Source: JBCCFW01 sp039029535
GTDB taxonomy: Bacteria; Acidobacteriota; JBCCFW01
Length of the DNA stretch: 48,377 nucleotides
Direction: 5' to 3'
NCBI GenBank assembly: GCA_039029535.1
Contig: JBCCFW010000038.1
Span: 1-48,377 of the forward strand
Of the stretch, positions 17,586 to 26,500 are shown piece by piece (position 1 is the first letter of the stretch; each line of letters begins with the position of its first letter). Below the pieces are notes generated by a model. The model was not told the DNA's origin. It saw nothing but the letters and a program-made list of their open reading frames with translations, and did not search any database. Position numbers and translations under genes: made by a program.

Positions 17586-17996
17586 TCAGTCCTTCGACTC
17601 TCCGGGAATCTCCCAGCCGAGGCCACCACACCAACACGTCGCCAGTGGAAAGCGCTCGAAGATGCCCGTGCCGGAGCAGCCTGAACAACGGCGCGCCTCC
17701 GGAGGCTCTTCGGGAACGAGAGCGCTCAGTTCCGGATAGCGCTTGGAGCCTTGGAAGAGGACCATCCGACGCCAGAAGGGGCTCGTCACCACTTCGACAC
17801 GGGCTTCCAGTTCGTTTCGGGTGACCACCGAGCCATCCGGTCGCACGCCGTGGGCCACGGTGATCCCGAAGTAGAGAGGCAGGAAACGGTGCGACCTAAC
17901 GGCGGAATTCAGGTCCTCATCCTCGCTCGTCTCCAAGCTCGTCTCCAAGAACTCGCCGATGCGGGCTTCAATGGCCTCGCTCAGGTCGATCTTCAT
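17586..17996 (-). CDS. Hypothetical protein with C-terminal Cys cluster
   Basis: A 136-residue protein if started at ATG 17996 (MKIDLSEA). The frame stays open to 18095, but that would overlap the upstream gene. A central LPLYFGITVAHGVRPDGSVV segment is followed by a WRRMVLFQGSKRYPEL region. The last 35 residues hold RRCSGCSGTGIF and TCWCGGLGW, a DnaJ-like two-CxxC or CxC zinc knuckle. I have the impression of a small family seen near immunity genes in large-genome bacteria, without known function. It is co-oriented with neighbours at gaps of 11 and 55 bases. Confidence 0.62.
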   Translation of the reverse strand: MKIDLSEAIEARIGEFLETSLETSEDEDLNSAVRSHRFLPLYFGITVAHGVRPDGSVVTRNELEARVEVVTSPFWRRMVLFQGSKRYPELSALVPEEPPEARRCSGCSGTGIFERFPLATCWCGGLGWEIPGESKD

Positions 17997-18051
17997 GGAC
18001 CTACCGTCTGAAGTCACCACCTCACTCCCTACCAGCGACTCAGTCAGTCGC

Positions 18052-18588
18052 CTACAGCACGATCTCCACGTCCTCACAGTCCACCAGGCGACCACCGGGG
18101 AGCTCGAGATGACCCGACGCCCGGTACGACAGCGTCCACTGCGGCGAGAACAGCGACCACAGGTCGTCGTCGGGCTCGTGATCGTCGTAGCGACGCAGCA
18201 AGAGTGAGCTGCCCCGCTCGAAGCGGATCGTGAAGAGACCGATGAAGGGCACGAGCTGCACGCTCTGGATGACCTGGCCGTCGAGTTGCTCCAAGGCCTC
18301 GGCGATGAGACCGCGATCGTCCTCGGACTCGATGAGAGGCTGCTCCGGGTTCTTGATCGTCCACTCGCACTGCTCGACCCAGAGGTGGTGGTCGCCCCGG
18401 ACCAAGACCGGCTGCTCCTCGTGCTCGACCGCCGACGGCTTCGGACGCGGTCTCAAGGGCTCGGGTCGGGGCGAGCCCAGCTCGAAGGTGAGGAACGAGC
18501 CCCAACCCTGTCGCACTCCCCAGCACCGCAGACCCGCCAGCGGTCGGAAGAAGCGCTCCAGGACGCGAGCCGCCTGGACCCGACTCAC
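18052..18588 (-). CDS. Hypothetical immunity-like protein
   Basis: A 178-residue protein from a GTG start. The core (residues 60-175) is beta-rich: a HHLWVEQCEWTIKN strand pair, an SEDDRGLIAEALEQLDGQ helix, then FTIRFERGSSLLLRRY and a Trp-rich end (DLWSLFSPQWTL). This one-domain pattern is common in uncharacterised proteins of immunity clusters, but I cannot name the family. The gene starts 19 bases after the stop of the TfoX-like gene on the same strand, so they are probably one transcript. Confidence 0.62.
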   Translation of the reverse strand: MSRVQAARVLERFFRPLAGLRCWGVRQGWGSFLTFELGSPRPEPLRPRPKPSAVEHEEQPVLVRGDHHLWVEQCEWTIKNPEQPLIESEDDRGLIAEALEQLDGQVIQSVQLVPFIGLFTIRFERGSSLLLRRYDDHEPDDDLWSLFSPQWTLSYRASGHLELPGGRLVDCEDVEIVL

Positions 18589-18607
18589 GACCGCGCTCGC
18601 CGCACCG

Positions 18608-19120
18608 TCATCGACGCCTCGTCGTCTTCTTCTTGGCCATCTTCTTCTTCGCGGCCTTGCGGGCCGCCTTCTTGCCGGCCTTCTTCTTGGCCGTCTTGCG
18701 TGCGGCCTTCTTCGCAGTCTTCTTCTTCGTCGCTTTCTTCTTGGCCGACTTCTTCTTCGAGGACTTCTTCCTCGTGGTGGGCTTGGGCTCGAGCGAGGTC
18801 ACGTAGTCGTAGCTCCGGACGAGCCAGGGGGCGAGCTCCGCGGTCCTCTTGAGCACGCCCACCGGGATCGCGGCGTACTCCTTCATGACAGTGGCGTGCG
18901 AGACCGCGAGACGCGTGCGGTACTTGGTGAGGAACTCCTCACGGTCCTCCTTCGAGAGACGGAGCGCCACCTTCCCGTCCTTGCCCAGGAAGCTGAACAT
19001 GTGACCGTTCACCGACGTGTACGGCATGGTCGCGCCCTTGCGCTCGATCTTCGGATGAGTCGCGATCAGCTTCTCGTACGCCGCCAGTCGATCCGGTGCC
19101 ACGCCCTTCGCTTCGCCCAT
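18608..19120 (-). CDS. TfoX-like domain protein with histone-H1-like Lys/Ala tail
   Basis: A 170-residue protein. Residues 1-110 resemble the TfoX N-terminal/YjbR fold: MPYTSVNGHMFSFLGKDG, then VALRLSKEDREEFL, a small domain thought to bind nucleic acid or protein. Residues about 112-170 are an almost pure Lys/Ala/Arg/Thr tail with repeated AKKK and KKAARK units, like bacterial histone-H1 homologues. The tail should bind DNA without sequence specificity, so the whole is a candidate nucleoid-associated protein. The repetitive tail is prone to length change. The gene heads the same-strand immunity-like cluster and is divergent from the small membrane protein at 19250. Confidence 0.78.
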   Translation of the reverse strand: MGEAKGVAPDRLAAYEKLIATHPKIERKGATMPYTSVNGHMFSFLGKDGKVALRLSKEDREEFLTKYRTRLAVSHATVMKEYAAIPVGVLKRTAELAPWLVRSYDYVTSLEPKPTTRKKSSKKKSAKKKATKKKTAKKAARKTAKKKAGKKAARKAAKKKMAKKKTTRRR

Positions 19121-19249
19121 GGTGCCTCTCCGCCGGGATCACTCTCTCACTCGATCACGAGACCGAAACTCTACCCCACTCCCAGCTCACGGCTGCCGAC
19201 AGGGGAACCCGCAGCCTCCGACCACGTACCTTCGCCCTGGAGGAGCGAC

Positions 19250-19465
19250 ATGTTCGGGTCTCTCGTCATCCTGATCGCCCTGTTCATCATCTCCTTCCTG
19301 TGTCTTCAGGTCGTTCCCACTCACGGCGTGGCCGGCGGCCTCCTCGTGCTCGCGTTCATCGTGGGTGTCGGAGCGGAAGTCCTGGCGGCGGCCCTGCCTG
19401 CTCCTCCATCCGATGAGCTCTCCCCACGCCCGCGGTCCCGGGACCGCAAGCGACCACCAAGGTGA
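19250..19465 (+). CDS. Small hydrophobic membrane protein, copy 1
   Basis: A 71-residue protein with GGAGGAG just before its ATG. Residues 2-20 and 27-47 are two transmembrane segments (SLVILIALFIISFLCLQVV; VAGGLLVLAFIVGVGAEVL), followed by a basic, Pro/Arg-rich cytoplasmic tail. It is a paralogue of the next gene: both have M-x-G-x-L-[VI]-I-L-[IL]-A-L at the start and a V-G-[VI]-G-A-E motif ending the second segment. No family is recognised. It may be a membrane micro-protein that modulates a larger complex. Confidence 0.65.
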   Translation: MFGSLVILIALFIISFLCLQVVPTHGVAGGLLVLAFIVGVGAEVLAAALPAPPSDELSPRPRSRDRKRPPR

Positions 19466-19574
19466 CCCGCCCGGTGAAGAGAGGACCTCGACGTGATCAT
19501 CCGCACGGCCTCAGCCTCGGCCGCGGGCGGGAACCCGGGCCGTCGCTCCTCGTAGCCTCTCCCGGAGGATCGAC

Positions 19575-19748
19575 ATGCCCGGACGACTCATCATCCTGCT
19601 CGCCCTGCTGGCCCTTGCCCTGCTGTGCTACCTGAGCGCCTTCAGCAACGCACTCGCCCCCGCCCTCGCATTTCTCGTGCTGGTCGTCGGCATCGGGGCC
19701 GAGCTCGGATTCTGGAAGACGCTCCTGGGCTGGGCTCGCGAGGGCTGA
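19575..19748 (+). CDS. Small hydrophobic membrane protein, copy 2
   Basis: A 57-residue protein, easily missed for its size. GGAGG (19564-19568) precedes the ATG. Two transmembrane segments (RLIILLALLALALLCYLSA; ALAFLVLVVGIGAELGF) end in a short WKTLLGWAREG tail. It mirrors the gene at 19250, including the VGIGAE motif and Cys in the first segment, so the pair came from a tandem duplication. The spacing of about 110 bases lets each copy have its own promoter. Function unknown. Confidence 0.6.
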   Translation: MPGRLIILLALLALALLCYLSAFSNALAPALAFLVLVVGIGAELGFWKTLLGWAREG

Positions 19749-19800
19749 CGCGCCGTGCGTCGCCCTCTCCCCGCCGCGACACCCGGCCTGGAACGCGGCG

Positions 19801-19833
19801 ACCCCCGCCGAGCTGCGCTGACTCGGCGGGGGT
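19801..19833. terminator. Strong bidirectional hairpin
   Basis: ACCCCCGCCGAG (19801-19812) and CTCGGCGGGGGT (19822-19833) form a perfect 12-bp stem with a 9-base loop. It lies in the 109-base gap between the convergent small membrane gene (stop 19748) and beta-helix gene (stop 19858). There is no T tract, but this is the strongest hairpin seen in the window. Confidence 0.7.
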
Positions 19834-19857
19834 CGATGGCTCGAAGACGATGGCGGT

Positions 19858-21123
19858 TCAGTTGTCCACCGCACACACCGCGGCGGTGAAGTCGACCTCG
19901 TCGGGGGACGTCGACGAGGTGATGGTCAGCGCACAGGTCGCCGTGAGCAGTCCCGTGTTGAGACCACAGTCGTTCGAGAACAAGGTGCCGCCCTCGAGCT
20001 CGATGGCCAGCGAGCCGAAGGGGCAGGCCTCGAACAGGTCGATGCCATCGAACTGAGCCGGCGTGTTGCCCGCGTTCTCCGTGCTGATGTCGTTGCCGAT
20101 GAAGTGGATGTCGTCCATGAGACCGACTCCCTTCACGCCATCGACGCTCGCCTGAATCCGGTTGTCCTTGAGGGTGTTGTTGAGCGAGTCGAGACCCGTC
20201 GTCGCCCGACCCTCGAGCAGCACGCCCGTGTCGTAGCCGGAGATGACGTTGCCCTCGACGAGCTCGTTGCTGGTCTCGATGAGGTAGATGCCGACCGGGT
20301 TGAAGGCCGCGCCGACACCCTCCGAGATGACGTTCTGGTAGTAGACGTTGTCCCGCACCTCGACGTTGATGCTGAAGATCTCCTGGCCCTGCGCGAAGAT
20401 CGCGCGGTCGGCCCGCTGGATGCGGTTGTAGGCGATCTCGTTGGCGGCCATGTCGAAGAACAGGCCCGTGCCCGTCGAGTTCCAGGACAGTGCGATGCCC
20501 ACGGCATGACGATTGAGCGTGTTCGAGAAGATGAGGTTCTCGGTGTTGCCCATGTCACCGTCGAGCCAGATGCCGATGTCCCCGTCACCGATGAGCACGT
20601 TGCCGACGACCTCGTTCATCCGGCCGAAGACCTTGATCGCGCTCCCCGTCGCGCCGCTGGTGGTCAAGACCAAGTTGTCGTGGAGACCGACGTCGTCGAC
20701 GCGGGTGGACGGGTTGCCGATGGTGATGACGTCACCGGTCCCTGTCTTGTCGATGGTCAGGCCCTTCACGCAGACGCCGTCCTCGAGGATGGTCAGCGTG
20801 GGGCTGCTGGTCGCCGAGAAGATGCGCTGGGCGTGAGGGCTCCCACCGGGTGCGCCGATGATGCACACCCGCTTGGTCACGGTGACCGCCTCCGCCGGGA
20901 GCGAGCCCACGATCTCGATGGTGTCGAGACCGCCGGCGGCGGCGATGGCGCTGGTCAAGTTGGGGAACGGGCCACTGGGGACGACGAGGTTGGCGGCATC
21001 GCCGGGGTCGTTGCAGAAGTTGCAGGCGTCGGGGGTCTGGAGGGTGACCGCATGGGCGGACGAGAGACCCACGGCGAAGAAGAGACAGGCGAAAAGCGGC
21101 GCGAAAGACGGACGTCGCGACAT
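19858..21123 (-). CDS. Secreted parallel beta-helix repeat protein
   Basis: A 421-residue exported protein with a signal peptide (residues 1-25, cleavage after AHA) and AGGAG before the ATG. Residues 45-380 are right-handed beta-helix coils of the NosD/pectate-lyase-like fold. Short repeats such as DNLVLTTSG, NEVVGNVLIGDGDIGIWLDG, NELVEGNVISGYDTGVLLEG and NNTLKDNRIQAS show the N-x-[IV]-x-x-N ladder. A CNFCND motif lies near the mature N-terminus and the C-terminal region has several Cys. No catalytic residues of a polysaccharide lyase can be assigned, so it may be a surface or carbohydrate-binding protein. Confidence 0.82.
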   Translation of the reverse strand: MSRRPSFAPLFACLFFAVGLSSAHAVTLQTPDACNFCNDPGDAANLVVPSGPFPNLTSAIAAAGGLDTIEIVGSLPAEAVTVTKRVCIIGAPGGSPHAQRIFSATSSPTLTILEDGVCVKGLTIDKTGTGDVITIGNPSTRVDDVGLHDNLVLTTSGATGSAIKVFGRMNEVVGNVLIGDGDIGIWLDGDMGNTENLIFSNTLNRHAVGIALSWNSTGTGLFFDMAANEIAYNRIQRADRAIFAQGQEIFSINVEVRDNVYYQNVISEGVGAAFNPVGIYLIETSNELVEGNVISGYDTGVLLEGRATTGLDSLNNTLKDNRIQASVDGVKGVGLMDDIHFIGNDISTENAGNTPAQFDGIDLFEACPFGSLAIELEGGTLFSNDCGLNTGLLTATCALTITSSTSPDEVDFTAAVCAVDN

Positions 21124-21140
21124 GGTGTTGGTCTCCTGAC

Positions 21141-21161
21141 GTCTCGGCTGACTGCCGAGAC
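21141..21161 (-). promoter_or_regulatory. Hairpin in the leader of the beta-helix gene
   Basis: GTCTCGGC (21141-21148) and GCCGAGAC (21154-21161) form an 8-bp stem with loop TGACT, ending 18 bases upstream of the beta-helix start codon. It may be a leader hairpin affecting mRNA stability, or an operator. Confidence 0.35.
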
Positions 21162-21231
21162 CGATGGGTGAAACCGCTGTTGGCGGGTTGCACGCCGAGA
21201 GACCGAATGCAAGGAACGAGCTGACAGGGAC

Positions 21232-21280
21232 CTGTCGGAACCGTCACGCCCGATCGAACGAGCCGTGTCGATTCCGACAG
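21232..21280 (-). terminator. Inverted repeat downstream of the rhodanese gene
   Basis: CTGTCGGAA (21232-21240) and TTCCGACAG (21272-21280) are perfect 9-base inverted arms 31 bases apart, just past the rhodanese stop at 21286. A terminator or mRNA 3' stem is inferred. The loop is long and no T tract follows. Confidence 0.4.
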
Positions 21281-21285
21281 CAGTC

Positions 21286-21882
21286 TCAGTTCTCGCCGCC
21301 CACGGCCGTTCCCTCGAAGGTCAGGCGCGGGTCGTCTGCGTCGACCAGGTCCGAGAGCTCCCAGACGTTGGTGTAGCCGTAGCCGTGGAGGTTGATGAAC
21401 GTCGGGATGTTCAACGCCATGGGCGGGCTCTTGCTGATGAAGTGCTGAGGATCTCGATCGATGTTGTTGTTGCAGTAGATCAGGACCTTGGTGTCCAGGC
21501 TCGGGATCACGGACGCCAGCTTCTCGGTCCCGAAGTCGGAGAAGTTGAGGTGAACCGATCCGGCCAGGTGCTTCGCGTCGTAGGCCGCCTTGCTCCTCGT
21601 GTCGAGCACGATGACACCGGGCTCCTTCGCCGTCGCGAGGAAGTCCTCGAGACCGAGCATCCGCTGGTGGCGCAGACCATCGACCTCAGTCGCCTGCTGC
21701 AAGAAGCCGGGATAGTCGACGAGACTCGGTGACAGGATCGACTGCAGGTCGAAGTCCTGCGCGTTCGGGTCCGGCGTGACGGGCGGTGTGGGCTCCTCGG
21801 CAGGCGGTCGTGCTTGCAGCGTCGTGAGCGTCATCGAGGTCAGGGTCGCCAAGACCAGGCAAGTCAGGGCCATCTTCTTCAC
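21286..21882 (-). CDS. Secreted rhodanese-like domain protein
   Basis: A 198-residue exported protein starting at GTG, with GGGAGGAA upstream. Residues 1-24 are a signal peptide (MALTCLVLATLTSMTL). A Pro-rich linker follows (PPAEEPTPPVTPDP), then a rhodanese domain at about residues 70-185 with VIVLDTRSKAAYDAKHLAGSVHLNF and the active-site Cys in LIYCNNNI. The loop after Cys (NNNIDRDPQ) differs from classical C-x-x-G-x-R sulfurtransferases, so the substrate may differ. Single-domain periplasmic rhodaneses move sulfane sulfur or sense oxidation. It lies downstream of ileS and the HEAT gene, separated by a hairpin. Confidence 0.85.
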   Translation of the reverse strand: MKKMALTCLVLATLTSMTLTTLQARPPAEEPTPPVTPDPNAQDFDLQSILSPSLVDYPGFLQQATEVDGLRHQRMLGLEDFLATAKEPGVIVLDTRSKAAYDAKHLAGSVHLNFSDFGTEKLASVIPSLDTKVLIYCNNNIDRDPQHFISKSPPMALNIPTFINLHGYGYTNVWELSDLVDADDPRLTFEGTAVGGEN

Positions 21883-21917
21883 GGGTTCCTCCCTTCCGTT
21901 GGAGTCGGAGATCGCGA

Positions 21918-21939
21918 CAGCGACGTGGGGTCGTCGCTG
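21918..21939 (-). terminator. Hairpin between the HEAT and rhodanese genes
   Basis: CAGCGACG (21918-21925) and CGTCGCTG (21932-21939) form a perfect 8-bp stem with a 6-base loop in the 127-base gap after the HEAT gene stop. Termination or a leader structure for the rhodanese gene are both possible. Confidence 0.45.
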
Positions 21940-22009
21940 GTCTCACTTCCAAGGTAGGGGCCCCTCCCTCGACCGTGGGTAAATCCGGGGTAAAGCTGGA
22001 GATCGACGC

Positions 22010-23563
22010 TCACCAGGTGGGCAGGCCGTAGGCCTCTCTTCGTGCCAAGACATCCCGCGCAGCCACCCACACCCGCCGGTTCTCGTTCTTCGTGAGCTCG
22101 GTGAGCAGGGCCTCGACCTCGGGCCCCGGCAACCAGGAGAGGAAGCGCACGACGTTCAAGCGAACGAACTCTTCCTCGTGCTCGCTGAGCGTTCGCAACG
22201 TCGGCAGGAGGTGCTCGGGCTCCGCCTCGAGATAGGGCTTCAAGCTCCGACTCGGCTCCACCGGGAGCTTCTGCCTGGTCAGGCGGCGGGTGAGGAGCTG
22301 ACCCAGCCGGTCCGCCCCTCGGGCACCGAGGATCGCCAGGGCACGAAGGTGCTCGAGCCCGAGCTTCTCCTGAGGAACCTCCAGCACGACCGCGAGAGAG
22401 TCGATGTCTCGCAGCTCGGTCAAGCACCGCAGGGCGGTGACGCCGAGATGGGGCTCGTCTCGGACGACCGATGCGAGGAAGGGACCCACCTCCTCACCTC
22501 CGAAGCGTGTCATGAGCTCGAGCTGACGCTGCTTCGTCCGGTAGTTGGTCTCCTGCCGGTGGAGCGCCATGAGCGCCGACAGGTCGCCGGGCCCCGCCTC
22601 CCGCTGCTCGCGGAGCAAGGTGTTGAGACGACCTTGCAGGCGCCGGTCCGAGCTCGTGACGATCGCTTGCATCGCCCTCTCGCGATGCCCGTCATCAGCA
22701 CGGATCACGCTGATGAGCACGTCGGATCGAAGCTTGTCTTCCGGACCGTCCAACAGGACCGCGAGGATCTCGTCGCGCTTCGGGTTGGGAACCGTCGCCA
22801 ACAGCCGGAGCAAGCGGGCACCGGCTCCTTCTCGAGAGAGCTCGACGTTCTGCAAGAGACGCGTCGTCACCTCGGCGCGAGCAAGCTCGCGGCGTGCCCG
22901 TCGTCGGGCCTGCGTGAGATCGGGGGCTCCTGTCGGACCGGGTCTCGGTGCCCCGACCTGCCGAGCGATCGCGCCCACCGCGGACGAGCGCACGCCGTCG
23001 TCCGAGTCGCAAGTCGCCTCCAGAAGCAGCTCGAAGACTTCCGCCTCCGTCGAACGACCGAGAATGGCCAGGGCTCGGGATCGCGCCGTCGGGCTCTCGT
23101 CGGTCGTGGCGATGCTCGTGAGCAGGCCCACCGGAAGGAGCTCGGGTGCGAGTGGGGAGTGGTACGGGTGTTTCGCCCAGCTCCCATGGGGAGGCACCTG
23201 AAGAGCGAGAATCAGCTCGAGGGCTCTCTCCCGGCGCTTGGAAGACGACGAGGACAGCCCCATGACGAGAGCCGGGAGGGCCGACTCCCCCGCCGCGTAG
23301 AGAGCGCGATGCACCTGCCTCGACAGGCTGCGGTCGTCCGTCGGGATGAGCGCGAGCACGGCAGTCAGCACCTCCCGATCACGACAACCCACGACCTCAC
23401 GCACCGCCGCGACCCGCTCGTCCAGGCTGCCATCCCGATAGATCGCCACGAGCTCGGGACAGTCCCAGCGCAGTGGAACCTCCTCGTCGGCTCGAACGGG
23501 CGATGCCAGGATCGCCAGGCAAGCGAGCCAGCTCGCGAGCCGTGATCTCGTGCTCTCAGCCAT
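22010..23563 (-). CDS. Secreted HEAT-repeat protein
   Basis: A 517-residue protein. ATG 23563 is preferred to 23575 because GGGGGAG lies between them as a ribosome binding site. Residues 1-25 are a signal peptide (LASWLACLAILASPVRA). The remainder is an array of HEAT-like helical pairs with recurring D-[DE]-x-x-x-V-R-x-x-A, R-x-R-A-L-x-[IL]-L and L-x-L patterns (for example SPTARSRALAILG and DDGVRSSAVGAIA). HEAT solenoids mediate protein contacts, and no catalytic domain is present. The gene begins 23 bases after the ileS stop on the same strand, so it is probably in the ileS transcript. Confidence 0.82.
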   Translation of the reverse strand: MAESTRSRLASWLACLAILASPVRADEEVPLRWDCPELVAIYRDGSLDERVAAVREVVGCRDREVLTAVLALIPTDDRSLSRQVHRALYAAGESALPALVMGLSSSSSKRRERALELILALQVPPHGSWAKHPYHSPLAPELLPVGLLTSIATTDESPTARSRALAILGRSTEAEVFELLLEATCDSDDGVRSSAVGAIARQVGAPRPGPTGAPDLTQARRRARRELARAEVTTRLLQNVELSREGAGARLLRLLATVPNPKRDEILAVLLDGPEDKLRSDVLISVIRADDGHRERAMQAIVTSSDRRLQGRLNTLLREQREAGPGDLSALMALHRQETNYRTKQRQLELMTRFGGEEVGPFLASVVRDEPHLGVTALRCLTELRDIDSLAVVLEVPQEKLGLEHLRALAILGARGADRLGQLLTRRLTRQKLPVEPSRSLKPYLEAEPEHLLPTLRTLSEHEEEFVRLNVVRFLSWLPGPEVEALLTELTKNENRRVWVAARDVLARREAYGLPTW

Positions 23564-23586
23564 GACTCCCCCCAACCCGAGTCGCG

Positions 23587-26500
23587 TCAGGCCTTCTTCA
23601 ACTCCACCTCGAGAGGACGACCGTCGATGTCCAGGCTCTCGCCCGACGCCGACTCACCGATCTCCAGGCTGGTCGCCAGGACCTCATCGGCGATGTACTC
23701 CCGATGCGTCTTCATGGCCGTGCGCAGCGCCTCGTCCGAGGAGCCGAGCACGACCGCGACACGGTCGGTGATCTCCAGGCCGCCGTCCTTGCGCAGCCTC
23801 TGGAGACGACTGACCACCTCGCGGCAGGTGCCTTCCATCCGGAGCGCGTCGTCGAGCTGGGTGTCGAGGGCGACGGTGAGCGGTCCTTCGGCCTCGATGA
23901 CCACCCCTCCCCGCGGAGCCCGCTCGACCAGCACGTCGTCGAGCTCGATCTCCCCACCGTCAACCGGCACGGTGCCGCCGTCGCGCAGGGTCGCGAACTG
24001 CTCGGCGTCGAGTCCGGTGACGACCTGGGCGATGGCCTTCATCTGCTTGCCGAAACGCGGACCGAGCCGGCGGAAGTTCGCCTTGAAGGAGAGCGTGCAG
24101 AGATCATCGTCGTCCGACTTGGTGATGACCTCCTTGACGTTGAGCTCCTCGACGAGCTGCTCGGCGTGACGCTCGACGATGGCCAGGGCCTCGGCGTCGT
24201 GATGCACGATCACCACCCTCGCCAGCGGTTGTCGCACCTTGAGCTCGTGGCTCTTGCGCAGCGCGCGACCCATGCCGACGACCTGACGCGTGAGGGCGAC
24301 CTCCTTCTCGAGCTGATGATCGATGCGGCTCTCGTCGGCCTGCGGGTAGTCGCAGAGATGCACGCTGTCGAGCTCGTCGTCCTGACAACCGGGCTCCACG
24401 ACGAGGTTCTGGTAGAGCGCATCGGTCACGAAGGGCAAGACGGGCGCCATGACCTTGCCGAAGGTGACGAGCACCTCGTAGAGCGTGGCATAGGCAGCCG
24501 CCTTGTCGGCCAGCGCGTCGCCCTCGGCCGAGCGCCAGAAGCGACGCCGGCTGCGACGGATGTACCAGTTCGTCAGGTGGTCGATGAAGCCGACCATGGG
24601 GGGCACGACCTTGTAGAGGTAGTAGCCCTCCATCTGCTCGTTGACCTCCCGCACGAGCGACTGGAGCACCGAGAGGATCCAGCGATCGATCTCGGGGCGA
24701 TCGGCCACCGCCGGCGTCGGCTGTCCATCGAGTCCCTTCTCGGGGTGCCAGCCGTCCACGTTGGCGTACTGGACGAAGAACGACCAGGCGTTGCGCAGGG
24801 GCAGCAGCACCGTGCGCACGACGTCCTTGACCCCAGCCTCCGAGAAGCGCAGGGGCTCGGCGCGCACGATGGGCGAGTTGATGAGGAACGCGCGCAGGGC
24901 GTCGGCTCCCAGGTCGTCCAGGACGATCATGGGATCCGGGTAGTTCTTCTTGGACTTGCTCATCTTCGAGCCGTCCTCGGCGAGGACCATCCCGTTGACG
25001 ACGCAGTTCTTGAAGGGCACCCGATCGAAGAGCGCTGTCGACAGGACGAGCAAGCTGTAGAACCAGCCGCGGGTCTGATCGAGACCCTCGGCGATGTACT
25101 CGGCCGGGAAGCGTGCCTCGAAGTCCTCCTTGTTCTCGAAGGGGTAGTGACTTTGCCCGTAGGGCATGGACCCCGACTCGAACCAGCAGTCGAAGACCGG
25201 CGCCACCCGACGGGCGTCGCCGCCGCAGTTGGCGCACGGGAAGGTGGTGCCGTCGATGAGGTGCGGGTGGAGATCGTCGATCTTCTCGCCGCTGCGCTCT
25301 TCGAGATCGGCGATGGACCCGAAGCACTCGCGCTCGTCGCAGGAGTCGCACTCCCACACGGGAAGCGGGGTGCCCCAGAAGCGATCGCGCGAGATGTTCC
25401 AGTCCGGGCCGTCCGCCAGCCAGTTGCCGAAGCGCTTGCTGCCCACGGCCTCCGGCACCCAGTGGATGGTCTCGTTGAGCTCGACCATCCGGCTTCGGAA
25501 GCTCGTCACCTTGACGAACCAGCTCGGGACCGTCTTGTAGATGAGGGGCGTGCCGCTCCGCCAGCAGTAGGGGTAGGAGTGAACGATCGTCCCGTGGTGA
25601 AAGACCGCTCCACGATCCTTGAGCATCTTGATGATGGCCTTGTCGGCCTCTTTCACGTTCTGCCCGGCGAAGTCGGAGACCTCCTCGGTGAAGCGACCCT
25701 CGGCGTCGACGGGATCGACCACCTCGAGCCCCGCGGCCTGGCAGACCGCGAAGTCGACCTCACCGAAGGCCGGCGCCATGTGGACGAGCCCCGTGCCTTC
25801 TTCGGTCGAGACCTCGTCGGAGGGCAGCACGCGGAAGGCACCGCCCTCGCCGGCGGGCAGCTCCTTGAAGCGCTCGAAGTACGGGAAGAGCGGCTGGTAG
25901 CCCCGACCGAGCAGCTCCTGGCCGGTCAGGCTCGCGACGACCTCCGAGCCCTCACCGAGCACCGCCTCGCGGCGGGCGGCGGCCACCACGTAGACCGGAC
26001 CGTCGCTCTCGGCGCGCGCCTTGACGTACTCCACCTCGGGTCCGACCGCGACGCCGAGGTTCGACGGCAGGGTCCAGGGCGTGGTGGTCCAGATGAGGAG
26101 GGAGGCGTCGTGCTCGTCGTCGTCGAGCTTCAGGGCCACGGTGAGCGCCGGGTCCTGAACGTCGCGGTAGTCGAGGTTCGCCTCGAAGTTCGAGAGCGCC
26201 GTCGACAGGCGCCAGCTATAGGGGACGACCTTCAGGCCCTGGTAGACGAGGCCCTCGTCCCAGAGTCGCTTGAAGACCCACCACACGGACTCCATGAAGC
26301 TGGGGTCCATGGTCTTGTAGTCGTCGTCGAAGTCGACCCAGCGTCCGAGACGCTCGATGGCGACACGCCACTCCTCCGTGTAGCGGAGGACGTTGCGACG
26401 ACACTCCTCGTTGAACTCGGCGATGCCGTGCTCGCGGATGCTGGTCGGACCGGAGAGACCGAGCTTCTTCTCGATCTCCATCTCGATGGGGAGGCCGTGC

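Noticed and set aside
17586..18095. Longer start for the Cys-cluster protein at 18095
   Set aside because: It would overlap the end of the upstream gene by 44 bases, and the first 33 residues look unconstrained. ATG 17996 is preferred.
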